DNA from: Methylococcaceae bacterium
GTDB lineage: Bacteria; Pseudomonadota; Gammaproteobacteria; Methylococcales; Methylomonadaceae
Length of the DNA stretch: 64,000 bases
Assembly: GCA_006844705.1 (NCBI GenBank)
Contig: SPJS01000201.1
Location: 24,861-88,860 of the forward strand
Reading direction: 5' to 3'
Shown here in pieces: positions 47,695-56,391 of the stretch. The notes under the pieces were generated by a model. The model did no database searches. It saw nothing but the letters and a program-made list of their open reading frames with translations, and was not told the origin of the DNA. Position numbers and translations under genes: made by a program. Numbering within the stretch: position 1 is the first letter of the stretch; each line of letters begins with the position of its first letter.

Positions 47695-49303
47695 GAAACA
47701 GTTCCTCCACCGGGACGTTATACGATTTAAGTTGTTTGTTCTTCAACGTGCTGATTTGTTCCAGTAAATATCTTGCGCGATAAAACATAGCGTGAGACAA
47801 GCCGGTATCAAGCACGAAACGCGTCGAGGTTGCAAATGAACGGGCCAGTCCCAGCGCCAGACGAACATCAAACAAAGCATCTTGATGCTGTGCCGCAAAA
47901 TCTGAGGCGAAATTATATAGTTTTAAATTAATGCTTTGCACCCGTTTTCTGAATACAGGGTCAAGTGACTGAAGCCGATAGTTGGAAACCATAAACACAG
48001 AGATATCCTGCACCATATCGGTATGCCGTGAACGGTGTAGATCGATGAAATTAACCTTGTTACTGCTAAGGTCAAACAGAATGTTATCAATATTGAAATC
48101 ACCGTGGATATACACCGAGAACGGTGCAGCCAGAGTGTTTTCAAACCGTTCCGCATCATTAATCAATTGCTCAAAGCTGGCAATCGTGACCCCGGCAACT
48201 TCACAGCTTTGCTGCAAAAAACCAGAATGAATGCGATAGACATCGGCAAGACGCTTTTTTAACTGCTGCATAAACCGGGCTTCAGCAGGCTGATTACGAC
48301 GGGTTTTATTCCAGATGGCATCAAGCGTATCCAGAAGGGCAGTGATGGCCTGGTCCAGAGACTTGTCTGAACCATGCAGCATGATGTTTTCAAACGTATC
48401 ACCGGTCAGGTGTTCAATCATCAACGCAGCACTGCCCCCCTGTTTTTTAAAATCAAGAATGCGTGGGGCAATCCCGGGAAAGATATCCTGCCAGTTTTCA
48501 ACCCCTTGCCGTTCTTCCTTGAGTTTTCTTTTTTTACCGTCTTTCATCACGGCAATGACATCATCATTGTGCGCTTCAACAATGCGGGTAACCGTGTTGC
48601 CGGATTTGGTATCGGCCAGATTCTGCAAGGTAAATTTCTTCTGCGGATGCGACTTTTTCAGAGTCTGGATAAACTTGGCATAACTGCTGTAACGGCTGGC
48701 AGTGACCGGCAGGCCGGTACTGACTGACAAAAGGGACTCCGCAATCTTCATCAGGTAGTCAGCAATTGCATTAATATTTTTATAAAAAAACAGCAGCGAC
48801 AGCAGCTGATCAATATTTATTTTTTTTGATCGTTGTAATTGCTGGCGATATTCATCATGTCGGCGCGAACAGTTTTTTTTGATTTTATTACATTCATCCA
48901 GCAGTTTGATCGCATCTTCTGCACTGGTGTTGTTGTAGCAGGTTTCTATATAGGTCAGACAGCGGATAAGGCGGGCACACAGGCGGTCATTTTTTTTACG
49001 TGCGGAATTTTTCCACGCATGCTGATGAGGATAGGTTTCCAGACACAGGTCGGCAATACGCTCAAGATGCAGGGTGGAGGTTTCAATACTGTGCAAGAAG
49101 GAAACATCCTGCTCATTGCAATCCGGGTTTGCACGCTGCTGCTGACACCCCAGGGTAATGCGGGATTTAAGGTTTTGAATATAATTGATGCGCTGGCCAC
49201 TGGCCGTTACATCACCCAGCGAAAGACTGTTGATTTGCAGGGATACTTCAGCGATCAGAAAATGCAGATTGTCCTCAACTGCAGCGGACTGGGTTAGCTT
49301 CAA
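47687..49303 (-). CDS. PhoU-like helical domain fused to APH-type kinase (GAK locus)
   Basis: 538 residues. The first 200 residues are all-helical and PhoU-like (EDNLHFLIAEVSLQINSLSL, then VSFLHSIETSTLHLERIADL). Residues about 240-500 form an aminoglycoside-phosphotransferase/choline-kinase fold with a Lys-containing nucleotide loop (VIAVMKDGKKRKLK), the Brenner motif VYIHGDFNIDNILF near 400 and the metal aspartate in VNFIDLHRS. No antibiotic role is likely in this setting. The PhoU link hints at phosphate sensing. It overlaps the Nudix gene upstream by 4 bases and the ATP-grasp gene by 8. Confidence 0.85.
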   Translation of the reverse strand: MKLTQSAAVEDNLHFLIAEVSLQINSLSLGDVTASGQRINYIQNLKSRITLGCQQQRANPDCNEQDVSFLHSIETSTLHLERIADLCLETYPHQHAWKNSARKKNDRLCARLIRCLTYIETCYNNTSAEDAIKLLDECNKIKKNCSRRHDEYRQQLQRSKKINIDQLLSLLFFYKNINAIADYLMKIAESLLSVSTGLPVTASRYSSYAKFIQTLKKSHPQKKFTLQNLADTKSGNTVTRIVEAHNDDVIAVMKDGKKRKLKEERQGVENWQDIFPGIAPRILDFKKQGGSAALMIEHLTGDTFENIMLHGSDKSLDQAITALLDTLDAIWNKTRRNQPAEARFMQQLKKRLADVYRIHSGFLQQSCEVAGVTIASFEQLINDAERFENTLAAPFSVYIHGDFNIDNILFDLSSNKVNFIDLHRSRHTDMVQDISVFMVSNYRLQSLDPVFRKRVQSINLKLYNFASDFAAQHQDALFDVRLALGLARSFATSTRFVLDTGLSHAMFYRARYLLEQISTLKNKQLKSYNVPVEELFRA

Positions 49304-49764
49304 GCGATTTGTCCGAGATAAATGTGTTCTTTGTCTTCAGCAATCTCAGGAAGGATATCAGGAAGAAACTCTGGCATTAACGGGTATTGATCAAGTTTGT
49401 CCAGCGGCAACCATTCAACACCAATCTGGCCTTTATCCGGAGCAGGCCCATTTTGAGGCGAATAACCATCTTCCACTTTACAGTAAAATAGAATTTCCAG
49501 CTGATGCCGGGTGCTTTGGTCAGACCTTTGTTTAAAATAATCAGCAATCAATACAATATTACGTGTCTGAACCTCTGCCCCGATTTCTTCCTGGCATTCC
49601 CGTTCCAGCGTCTGGATCAGGGTTTCACCGGTTTCCTGGCCGCCACCTGGCAAGGTGTAGTAAACCCCTTTTTGCGGATTAAATTTCTTTTGCATCAATA
49701 CATGTTGGTCTTCAAAAATCACTGCCCTGACAGCATTGCGAATTTCGGGTAGCAGGGAATTCAT
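49300..49764 (-). CDS. Nudix hydrolase, first gene of the GAK-type operon
   Basis: 154 residues with a complete Nudix box, GGGQETGETLIQTLERECQE followed by EIGAEV (about 41-66). MutT-like proteins cleave nucleoside diphosphate-X compounds. It is first in the eight-gene minus-strand operon; its stop overlaps the next ATG (ATGA). With the SixA-Nudix fusion, this gives the operon two Nudix enzymes. The 423-bp gap upstream carries the promoter, but no clear box was identified. Confidence 0.9.
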   Translation of the reverse strand: MNSLLPEIRNAVRAVIFEDQHVLMQKKFNPQKGVYYTLPGGGQETGETLIQTLERECQEEIGAEVQTRNIVLIADYFKQRSDQSTRHQLEILFYCKVEDGYSPQNGPAPDKGQIGVEWLPLDKLDQYPLMPEFLPDILPEIAEDKEHIYLGQIA

Positions 49765-50187
49765 AGGCCTGTCTCGTCATCAACTCATCATTTTTATATT
49801 AGCACGGAACAAAAGTTTCATTAGCTTAACCGTCGAAAATGCGCGTTAATCAGCCTTGATTATCCATACGTTTAAAAACGTGTTGACGTGGAAAATAAGT
49901 CGCCAGCTTCAAAGCTATCATATCCGTGGAGAGGGATGTATAAATTGTTGGGGGATACTAATTAATTCAACCCTTACAATACATTCGGCATAACAAATTC
50001 GGGAGCATTTTGATTATATGTACCTGACCCTAATTATTTGTTATCAACTTTTAATGATTGTTGCCTAATAGTTACTGAAATATAATCATATTCACTTGGG
50101 AATATAGGGCTGTTGTTTGGTTTCATAGTGTCGCTATGTTTTCTTGCATGAAAATCTGTCCATTTATTTTGTTTAGGGCGTGTAATT
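49765..50187. other. Divergent intergenic region
   Basis: 423 bp between the minus-strand Nudix operon and the plus-strand GAF-like gene. It must hold both promoters. TAATAT near 49797 (minus strand) could be a -10 box for the operon, without a convincing -35. A partly palindromic ACGTTTAAAAACGT lies near 49868-49881. No gene is seen. Confidence 0.5.
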
Positions 50188-51108
50188 ATGAAAACATTTA
50201 TTAAAGCTACAGAAATCTGGGTGCCCAGTAAAGATCGTAGCAAACTGGAATTAAATGATGGAGTCTATAGCGATCTGGATGATTTCAGGAACATCAGTGC
50301 AGATATGACTTTTGACATCCAGCAGGGTTTGCCCGGGTCAGTCTGGGCGACAGGGCATCCGTTGGTGATCTCTGATTTCGAGAATTCCAACTTTGTCAGA
50401 ACCAAAGATGCGCAAAATGCAGGTTTAACCTGTGCCATTGGGATACCTGTTTTATCGGGTGAGTATTTGTTGGCCGTGATTGTCTTTCTCTGTGGTGATA
50501 AGGATCAACATGCAGGGGCTATTGAAGTGTGGGCGAATGATCCTGACAGGTCTAATGAACTGGGTGTTGTTGATGGATATTACGGGACGTCTGAATACTT
50601 CGAGTTTACTTCCCGAAAAACAAGAATCATGAAAGGTTTTGGGCTGCCTGGTATGGTGTGGGAAAAAGAATTGCCACTATTGATTGAGGATCTGGGCGAC
50701 TCCCAATCGTTTATCAGACGACGCGAAGCGAAAGAAGCAGGCATTACGACTGGAATTGGCATGCCGGTCGCTTTCGATCAAGAGCAAATTTATATCATGG
50801 TATTTTTGTCGTCGAAAGACACCCCCATTGCCAAGCGACTTCAAATATGGGGGCTGGACGAAAAAGGCGAATCCTTACATTGTGAAAGCGCGTTCGGTGC
50901 CCAAAGCGAAAACCTGGCTGTTGATATTGAAGGACAAACCTTCGCTAAAGGGGAAGGGCTGATTGGCAAGGTCTGGCTTAGCGGTATTCCACAAATCGGT
51001 AAAAGTGATATGGCCAATACCTCTGATCCTGCTTTAAGTCATTCATTGCTGGCGATGCCTGTAATAGACAAAGGAAAACTCAAATCGATTGTGACCTTTG
51101 CGCTGTAG
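50188..51108 (+). CDS. Protein of three GAF-like repeats
   Basis: 306 residues built from three related modules (about 1-105, 106-215, 216-306). Each has a G-L-P/I-G-x-V-W core (QGLPGSVWATGHP, FGLPGMVWEKELP, EGLIGKVWLSGIP), a downstream aspartate segment, and a closing beta strand (AVIVFL, YIMVFL, SIVTFAL). The pattern fits GAF ligand-binding domains in tandem with no fused output domain. It is cytoplasmic and soluble. A ribosome-binding site is weak. It may act as a sensor or scaffold; nothing in the neighbourhood identifies a partner. Confidence 0.75.
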   Translation: MKTFIKATEIWVPSKDRSKLELNDGVYSDLDDFRNISADMTFDIQQGLPGSVWATGHPLVISDFENSNFVRTKDAQNAGLTCAIGIPVLSGEYLLAVIVFLCGDKDQHAGAIEVWANDPDRSNELGVVDGYYGTSEYFEFTSRKTRIMKGFGLPGMVWEKELPLLIEDLGDSQSFIRRREAKEAGITTGIGMPVAFDQEQIYIMVFLSSKDTPIAKRLQIWGLDEKGESLHCESAFGAQSENLAVDIEGQTFAKGEGLIGKVWLSGIPQIGKSDMANTSDPALSHSLLAMPVIDKGKLKSIVTFAL

Positions 51109-51470
51109 CCACACATCAAACAGACCCGCCTTCCAGGGCATTGCAGATTCTGGATACTTCTGGTTAATTTACAATGCGATCACTTGAACCCTGTAAAACT
51201 CAAACAACTAAAGGTAACCAGGTCTTGCAATGATGCGGGAATGCAAGACCTGACCACGTCCTTTATACGTTTTATTTTGCTTGGGGTGCAGTACCTTATT
51301 ATCCCGCCTCTCTATTTCCAATTATTCATGTATGCACGTAACAAAGTGTTTATTAGCTGAATGGTTATAATACAGCATAGAATTATATTGCAAATAACTA
51401 ATATAAGGATATACTAATCACAGGTTAAGCATGCCGCTTGAATGAATAATATTTAGTTGAGGAAGTTCTT
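51109..51470. other. Intergenic region with a perfect 11-bp hairpin
   Basis: 362 bp, no gene. CAGGTCTTGCA (51219-51229) pairs perfectly with TGCAAGACCTG (51242-51252) around a 12-base loop. No T-run follows, so it is more like a dispersed palindromic repeat than a terminator. The last 100 bp are AT-rich and should hold the promoter of the OBAP-like gene. Confidence 0.55.
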
Positions 51471-52058
51471 ATGAAGCATAAAAATAAAGCGTTATTTGCA
51501 CTAGTATCGGCCGCTGTTTTCAGTGGTTGTGCGACGACATCGAATGATTCTTCAATGGCGTCGGGACAAGAGGTTAAACTCTATAATGAGACCTTTAACC
51601 CGCGTCAGAAGGAATATCCGAATCACCTGGGATTTAATGATTTACATATCCAGGCGATTCGACACCTGAAACCGGATACTCACGATGTCCACGACCCCAA
51701 ACTGCAGACCATCGTGCATCACCATTGCAAGGCATATGATGATCAGACCTTATTATGTCTGATGTTTCATTCCGGGATGAAAGATCAGGACAAACCCATC
51801 GGTTTTGAATACATTATTACCACGGCACAATACAACGCCTTGCCCACTGAGGAGCAGCAATACTGGCATTATCATCTCGTAGAAGTGCCACGCGCGCATG
51901 CTACGTTTCCGGATTTGACGTCAGAAGAAGCAGCGAAACTGCTACCGGCAATCAACGAGACGTATGGCAAGGTGGTTTATTTTCAACAGCCGGAAGATCA
52001 ATTCCCGGTGGGTGAACCGTACATCATGCGTGTACAAGATATGCCTGAGCAAGATTAA
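51471..52058 (+). CDS. OBAP/DUF1264-type lipoprotein
   Basis: 195 residues with a lipoprotein signal (AAVFSGCATTS; lipidated Cys near 21). The mature domain has the DUF1264 features: HLGFNDLHIQAIRHLKP, QTIVHHHCKAYDDQTLLC, and PIGFEYIITTAQYNALPTEE, rich in His. Plant relatives are oil-body-associated proteins; bacterial roles are not established. The histidine cluster could bind metal (inference). A terminator with an unusually placed T-run follows 100 bp downstream. Confidence 0.85.
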   Translation: MKHKNKALFALVSAAVFSGCATTSNDSSMASGQEVKLYNETFNPRQKEYPNHLGFNDLHIQAIRHLKPDTHDVHDPKLQTIVHHHCKAYDDQTLLCLMFHSGMKDQDKPIGFEYIITTAQYNALPTEEQQYWHYHLVEVPRAHATFPDLTSEEAAKLLPAINETYGKVVYFQQPEDQFPVGEPYIMRVQDMPEQD

Positions 52059-52157
52059 AGATCAGTGAGAGTTGGAGTGTTGTGACATTTTTGTAAACGT
52101 GTCCAATACTCTTAAAGGTCCAGGGATGGGCTATGGTTTTCATCAATCCCCCACTTA

Positions 52158-52202
52158 CCGGCGTGCAATAAACCTTTGATTATTGTTCGTCGGCTTTTTT
52201 TT
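52158..52202 (+). terminator. Long intrinsic terminator abutting the peroxidase start
   Basis: A 14-step stem with wobble pairs (CCGGCGTGCAATAA with TTATTGTTCGTCGG, 9-base loop) runs into CTTTTTTTT. The T-run ends at the peroxidase ATG (52203). It probably ends the OBAP-like transcript and may also modulate the next gene. Confidence 0.75.
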
Positions 52203-53273
52203 ATGAACATAATTTTCTTGCTGCTGTTGCTGTTGAGTTCAACAGTGGGTGCAGAACACCTCCTGGGCCTGCCCGAACTGGAGATTCCGGCAGACAACCC
52301 GTTAACCAATGAAAAAATTGCATTAGGTAAACGACTGTTTAATGATGCAAGGCTGAGTCAGGATGGCACGATCAGCTGCGCCAGTTGTCACCAGCTTGAC
52401 AATGGATTTGCTGATGATGTGCCTAAAGCGCGCGGTATTGGTGGGAAGCTGGGAACACGCAATACGCCGACTTTGCTCAACGCGGCCTATTTCAACAGCT
52501 TTTTCCATGATGGAAGAGCGCATACTCTGGAGCAGCAGGCGGTTGGTCCCATGCTGAATCCAGTGGAACATGGATTGAGTTCTGAACAACAAATTGTACA
52601 GATCGTCCTTGATGATTCTGAGTATAAAACAGCCTTTGCTGTGGCATTTGCCATACCCCCTGCACAGCTTTCCATCACACATATCAGCCAGGCGATTGCC
52701 AGTTATCAACGCACACTGATTGCTGGAGATTCCGCGTTTGATCGCTATTATTTTGGCCGGGATAAATCAGCCTTGTCAGAAAGTGCCGCACGTGGTTTAC
52801 GTGTATTCCGGCGCAAAGGAAATTGTGCCAATTGTCATGAAATTTCCTGGAATCAAGCCCTTTTTAGCGATAATCGTTTCTACAATATCGGCATAGGGAT
52901 GGATAAGCTGAACGATAAATTGCCTGCATTTACAGCGTTGGTTTTACAAGGAACACGTCAACAAGCCGAAGCCATGTTGTCAGCAGAACAATTATCAACG
53001 CTGGGGCGCTTCAGGGTGACAGGCGTGATGCAGGACATCGGCAAATTCAAAACGCCAATTTTGCGAAATATCGCGTTAACCGCACCGTATATGCATGATG
53101 GCAGTATCCAAACGCTGACAGAAGTGGTCGATTATTACGATAAAGGTGGTCATAAAAATCGCTTTCTGGATGCCGCAATTTTCCCCTTGAAGCTTACAGC
53201 ACAGGAAAAGCAGGATCTGCTTGAATTCATGCTGAGTCTGACCAGTTCCAATCTTGAAGATTTTTCTAAATAA
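52203..53273 (+). CDS. Di-heme cytochrome c peroxidase (MauG/CcpA family)
   Basis: 356 residues from the ATG at 52203, which starts a clean signal peptide (FLLLLLLSSTVGA); the TTG at 52176 lies in the terminator stem and was rejected. Heme-binding motifs are CASCHQ near residue 59 and CANCHE near 210. The C-terminal half has the conserved PYMHDGSIQTLTEVVDYY and the family FKTPILRN segment. It reduces hydrogen peroxide in the periplasm or, if MauG-like, modifies a partner protein. No ribosome-binding site precedes the ATG. Confidence 0.93.
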   Translation: MNIIFLLLLLLSSTVGAEHLLGLPELEIPADNPLTNEKIALGKRLFNDARLSQDGTISCASCHQLDNGFADDVPKARGIGGKLGTRNTPTLLNAAYFNSFFHDGRAHTLEQQAVGPMLNPVEHGLSSEQQIVQIVLDDSEYKTAFAVAFAIPPAQLSITHISQAIASYQRTLIAGDSAFDRYYFGRDKSALSESAARGLRVFRRKGNCANCHEISWNQALFSDNRFYNIGIGMDKLNDKLPAFTALVLQGTRQQAEAMLSAEQLSTLGRFRVTGVMQDIGKFKTPILRNIALTAPYMHDGSIQTLTEVVDYYDKGGHKNRFLDAAIFPLKLTAQEKQDLLEFMLSLTSSNLEDFSK

Positions 53274-53668
53274 CACATATAATTTTCATTATTCAATATG
53301 TGATTTCACAATTTATCAATAGGTTATATGCCATAGTTAAGTTTAATTATCGCATTTGTCATCCGCTATTTCAGACGTTTCCCATGTCTGTTGCTGATTA
53401 ATCAGTAGCGCATGACGTCATGTCACAAATAATGCACTAATAAAATAATTCAATTTAATTCAACGACTTATAGTCATCTTTCAGAGCATCATCAGGTGTT
53501 TTTTACGCTGTAAGACACGTGCTAGCAATTTGCTGGCATACATCATGCACTTGCCGTTTCTGTTTTTACTGAGCGGAAAATAACGCGTCATGATGACACT
53601 CATACTTCAATTTTCTCCCCCCTTATCCTTTTCTTCAGCCGTTTGCAGTAACACTATGGGAACACAGT
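53274..53668 (+). promoter_or_regulatory. Control region of the molybdenum island
   Basis: 395 bp without a gene, before the methyltransferase-mosB-mosA run. Two perfect 12-bp palindromes lie close together: CTGATTAATCAG (53394-53405) and CATGACGTCATG (53411-53422), 17 bp centre to centre. They may be tandem operators. A sigma-54-like element follows at 53534. Nothing else is recognised. Confidence 0.5.
53534..53549 (+). promoter_or_regulatory. Sigma-54-like -24/-12 promoter element
   Basis: TGGCATACATCATGCA keeps GG and GC at the exact spacing of the TGGCAC-N5-TTGC consensus, with two deviations (T for C, A for T). It would start transcription about 108 bp before the methyltransferase gene. 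No NifA-type TGT-N10-ACA site was found. Confidence 0.4.
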
Positions 53669-54469
53669 ATGCTGCAATTTGATGATCAAGCTGGAATCTA
53701 TGACAAACGTACCGGACTGGGCGCATCCGTGGTTAAGCAAATAGCCCGTTCTGTCGCCGACTATTGTCGCTCTTATGATGATGGTTTGTTACTGGAGGTG
53801 GGGGCTGGAACCGGTGAAATCGGTTACTTTCTGCAAGATATCCCATTGCCGTATCTGGGTATGGATGTATCGCAGGGGATGTTGCATCAATTTCGCCAGC
53901 GCTATGAAACCCCTCAGGACGTTCCTCAATTAGTACACACAGATGCTAATCAGCACTGGCCCCTGGAAGACCAAAGTGTGTCTGTTGTGTTTAGTTCGCG
54001 GGCGATGCACCAGTTGCAGCATGATCATGTGGTGAATGAACTAAAACGGGTGTGCCGACCTGATGCGATATTGATATTAGGCAATGTAAAGCGCGACCCG
54101 CAAGCGGTCAAAACGGTTATGCGCAAGGAAATGCACAAATTGCTCAATCAGCATGGGTTGCAGGAGAAAAGCGGGCAGAGTCATCGCAAACAGTTGTTTT
54201 CTACCTTACATGCGCAAGGTGCCATGCGCCAATCACCGATTACAGCTGCACGCTGGACGGTAAATAACGCCCCTATTGAATCAATTAACTCCTGGAAAAA
54301 TGTCGATGGCATTGCCGGACTAGAGGTAAACGAGGCGTTTAAACATCAGCTGTTAGACAGATTGCAACAGAAATGTGAATCACTTTATAACGATTTATCC
54401 CAACCCGTGGAGTCTGAAGAAAAATACGAATTAAATGCAATAACCTTGAACTTTAATCAACAACACTGA
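53669..54469 (+). CDS. SAM-dependent methyltransferase upstream of mosB
   Basis: 266 residues, class I fold. Motif I LLLEVGAGTGEIGYFL is near 46-61, motif II acidic MDVSQGML near 74-81 and motif IV VFSSRAMHQL near 108-117. The N-terminal FDDQAGIYDKRTGLG is typical of the small-molecule methyltransferase type. The last 60 residues are a helical tail. It precedes mosB by 8 bp. A role in molybdenum storage is inferred from position only; methylation of a lipid, quinone or regulator is equally possible. Confidence 0.85.
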   Translation: MLQFDDQAGIYDKRTGLGASVVKQIARSVADYCRSYDDGLLLEVGAGTGEIGYFLQDIPLPYLGMDVSQGMLHQFRQRYETPQDVPQLVHTDANQHWPLEDQSVSVVFSSRAMHQLQHDHVVNELKRVCRPDAILILGNVKRDPQAVKTVMRKEMHKLLNQHGLQEKSGQSHRKQLFSTLHAQGAMRQSPITAARWTVNNAPIESINSWKNVDGIAGLEVNEAFKHQLLDRLQQKCESLYNDLSQPVESEEKYELNAITLNFNQQH

Positions 54470-54477
54470 TAAAAACA

Positions 54478-55293
54478 ATGAGTAACGAATTATTAACAGA
54501 ATTGGGGGCTTCACTGGTACAGGGAAGTTTGACCGACAAGTCTTTACTTGAAAAGACGGCTGAGCAACCGGTATTTAAAGTCTTGCCGGAGGCTAACGTT
54601 GTAAAAATAGGCGGCCAGAGTATCATCGACAGAGGGCGTGCAGCGGTAGTGCCTATTCTTGATGAAATCGTAGAAAACCTGCCACACCATAAAATGATTC
54701 TGGGTACCGGTGCCGGTACCCGCGCACGTCACGCCTACAGTGTCGGTGTCGATCTGGGAATGCCTACTGGTGTACTGAGTGTATTGGGAACCTTTGTCAG
54801 TATGCAGAATGCACGCATGATTCATTTCCTGCTGGCCAAACACGGGGTGCCGTTTATTGAGCCTATCCAGTTCCCGCAATTGCCGTTGTATCTGGCAGAA
54901 CGTCAGGCGGTGGTCTTTTTTGGTATGCCGCCTTATGTATTCTGGCAACGCAACCCGGAAATCGGTCGTTTGCCACCACACAGAACAGACAGTGGTTCTT
55001 ATCTGATCAGTGAAATGTTTGGTACGCGTTCAATGATTTATATCAAAGATGAAGACGGCCTGTTTACGGCTGATCCGAAAAAGGAAAAGCATGCCAAATT
55101 CATCCCTGAAATTACTGTGGACGAATTAAAAGCGATGGATCTGCCTGATTCAGTGGTAGAAACACCGATTCTTGATTTTATGAAGAACGCTGAAACCAGA
55201 CGTTCAATCCAGATCATAAATGGCCTGAAGCCGGGCAACATTACCAAAGCCCTGAACGGTGAACAAGTCGGTACGACCATCAGTGCAGAATAA
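54478..55293 (+). CDS. mosB: Molybdenum storage protein, beta-subunit-like
   Basis: 271 residues, close to the Azotobacter beta subunit in length and motifs. It belongs to the amino-acid-kinase fold: VVKIGGQSIIDRGRAAV near 43-59, ILGTGAGTRARHAYSVG near 79-95, and IYIKDEDGLFTADPKKEKHA near 185-204. In Azotobacter, MosA and MosB form a hexamer that packs molybdate or tungstate as polyoxometalate clusters in an ATP-dependent way. The KIGG and DEDGL motifs that bind ATP are kept. It pairs with mosA 41 bp downstream. Confidence 0.88.
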   Translation: MSNELLTELGASLVQGSLTDKSLLEKTAEQPVFKVLPEANVVKIGGQSIIDRGRAAVVPILDEIVENLPHHKMILGTGAGTRARHAYSVGVDLGMPTGVLSVLGTFVSMQNARMIHFLLAKHGVPFIEPIQFPQLPLYLAERQAVVFFGMPPYVFWQRNPEIGRLPPHRTDSGSYLISEMFGTRSMIYIKDEDGLFTADPKKEKHAKFIPEITVDELKAMDLPDSVVETPILDFMKNAETRRSIQIINGLKPGNITKALNGEQVGTTISAE

Positions 55294-55334
55294 GCACGTA
55301 ACAGCTAAACCAAACTACAGCATTTAAAAAAACT

Positions 55335-56168
55335 ATGACAACAACGACAACAGATAAACGTCATCATCTTGATTCCTTCTTAATGCGGGAAAGCCTGCTG
55401 GATAAACAAGTGATGGCATCGACAGATACCGATACACCCGTAGTACGCATGCTGCCGGGAGTACATGTGATCAAAATCGGTTCCAGCTCCATTATGGACC
55501 ACGGTAAAGCACTGACTTACCCGGTCGTGGATGTGCTGGCCGAGTTGCTGGAAACAGAACGCTTGATTTTGGGTGTCGGCGGAGGCATGCGCAGCAAGCA
55601 TGTATTTTCCATTGGCTGTGACCTTGGCCTGCCGACGGGCGCACTGGCACAGATTTCAGTAACAGATGCCCTGGGTAATGCACACATGCTGGGTACGTTA
55701 CTGGCTCCGTATGGCGTGGTGGCTATTCCGCCGGAAATCTTTGGACATTTATTGCCATTATTCATTCGCTCTGCGCCAGGTACCATTTTTAACGGTGTGC
55801 CGCCATATTCGCTGTGGGAGCACCCCCCGGGCATTGGCCGTATTCCACCGCATAGAACTGATGCCGGTTGTTTGATTCTGGCAGAATGTTTTGGGTGTAA
55901 AACCGTGACGCTGGTCAAAGATGTCGATGGATTGTATGACAAAGACCCTAAAGTTCACGCTGATGCTGAATTTATTCCTGAAATCACGGTGTCTGAATTG
56001 CAGGAACGCAATCTCGACACCTTGCCGTTTGATGAAGTGCTGCCGGATATTCTGCGTACTGCCAAACTGGTTAAATCATTCCAGGTTGTCAATGGCTTGA
56101 AACCTGAGCTGATCAGAGCCGCTGTCAATGGTGAACATGTTGGCACAATTGTAAGCGCTGACGACTGA
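55335..56168 (+). CDS. mosA: Molybdenum storage protein, alpha-subunit-like
   Basis: 277 residues, a paralogue of the preceding gene. It has VIKIGSSSIMDHGKA near 49-63, ILGVGGGMRSKHVFSIG near 78-94, then IPPHRTDAGCLILAECFG and LVKDVDGLYDKDPK. The glycine-rich first motif is KIGSS rather than KIGGQ, which matches alpha subunits that differ in nucleotide binding. Together with mosB it should form the cytoplasmic Mo/W storage cage. The next genes are an ABC exporter and modABC, giving a complete uptake-and-store unit. Confidence 0.87.
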   Translation: MTTTTTDKRHHLDSFLMRESLLDKQVMASTDTDTPVVRMLPGVHVIKIGSSSIMDHGKALTYPVVDVLAELLETERLILGVGGGMRSKHVFSIGCDLGLPTGALAQISVTDALGNAHMLGTLLAPYGVVAIPPEIFGHLLPLFIRSAPGTIFNGVPPYSLWEHPPGIGRIPPHRTDAGCLILAECFGCKTVTLVKDVDGLYDKDPKVHADAEFIPEITVSELQERNLDTLPFDEVLPDILRTAKLVKSFQVVNGLKPELIRAAVNGEHVGTIVSADD

Positions 56169-56286
56169 TTTGTCGGTTTTATGACAGATAAAGGCGTCTT
56201 CTCAAGTAATGTGGGAAGGCGCATTCTGTTATCAGGTTTTATGGGTACCTCATCGTCATTAATAGTGGAGCAAGGCGGTAGCACAA

Positions 56287-56323
56287 GGCTGTCGGATCAT
56301 GGATGATTCTACTGCGGCGATGT
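56287..56323 (+). repeat. Relic of the CTAG-type MITE
   Basis: 37 bp almost identical to the left half of the element at 42235 (GGCTGTCGGATCATGGATG and ACTGCGGCGATGT), without a right end. It lies in the 217-bp gap between mosA and the ABC gene. Confidence 0.7.
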
Positions 56324-56391
56324 ATAAGGAGTCGAGAATGTTGCCAACGCAGCTATCGCTAAATAAGCGTTTATAGAGGCCCCGTTTGTTA

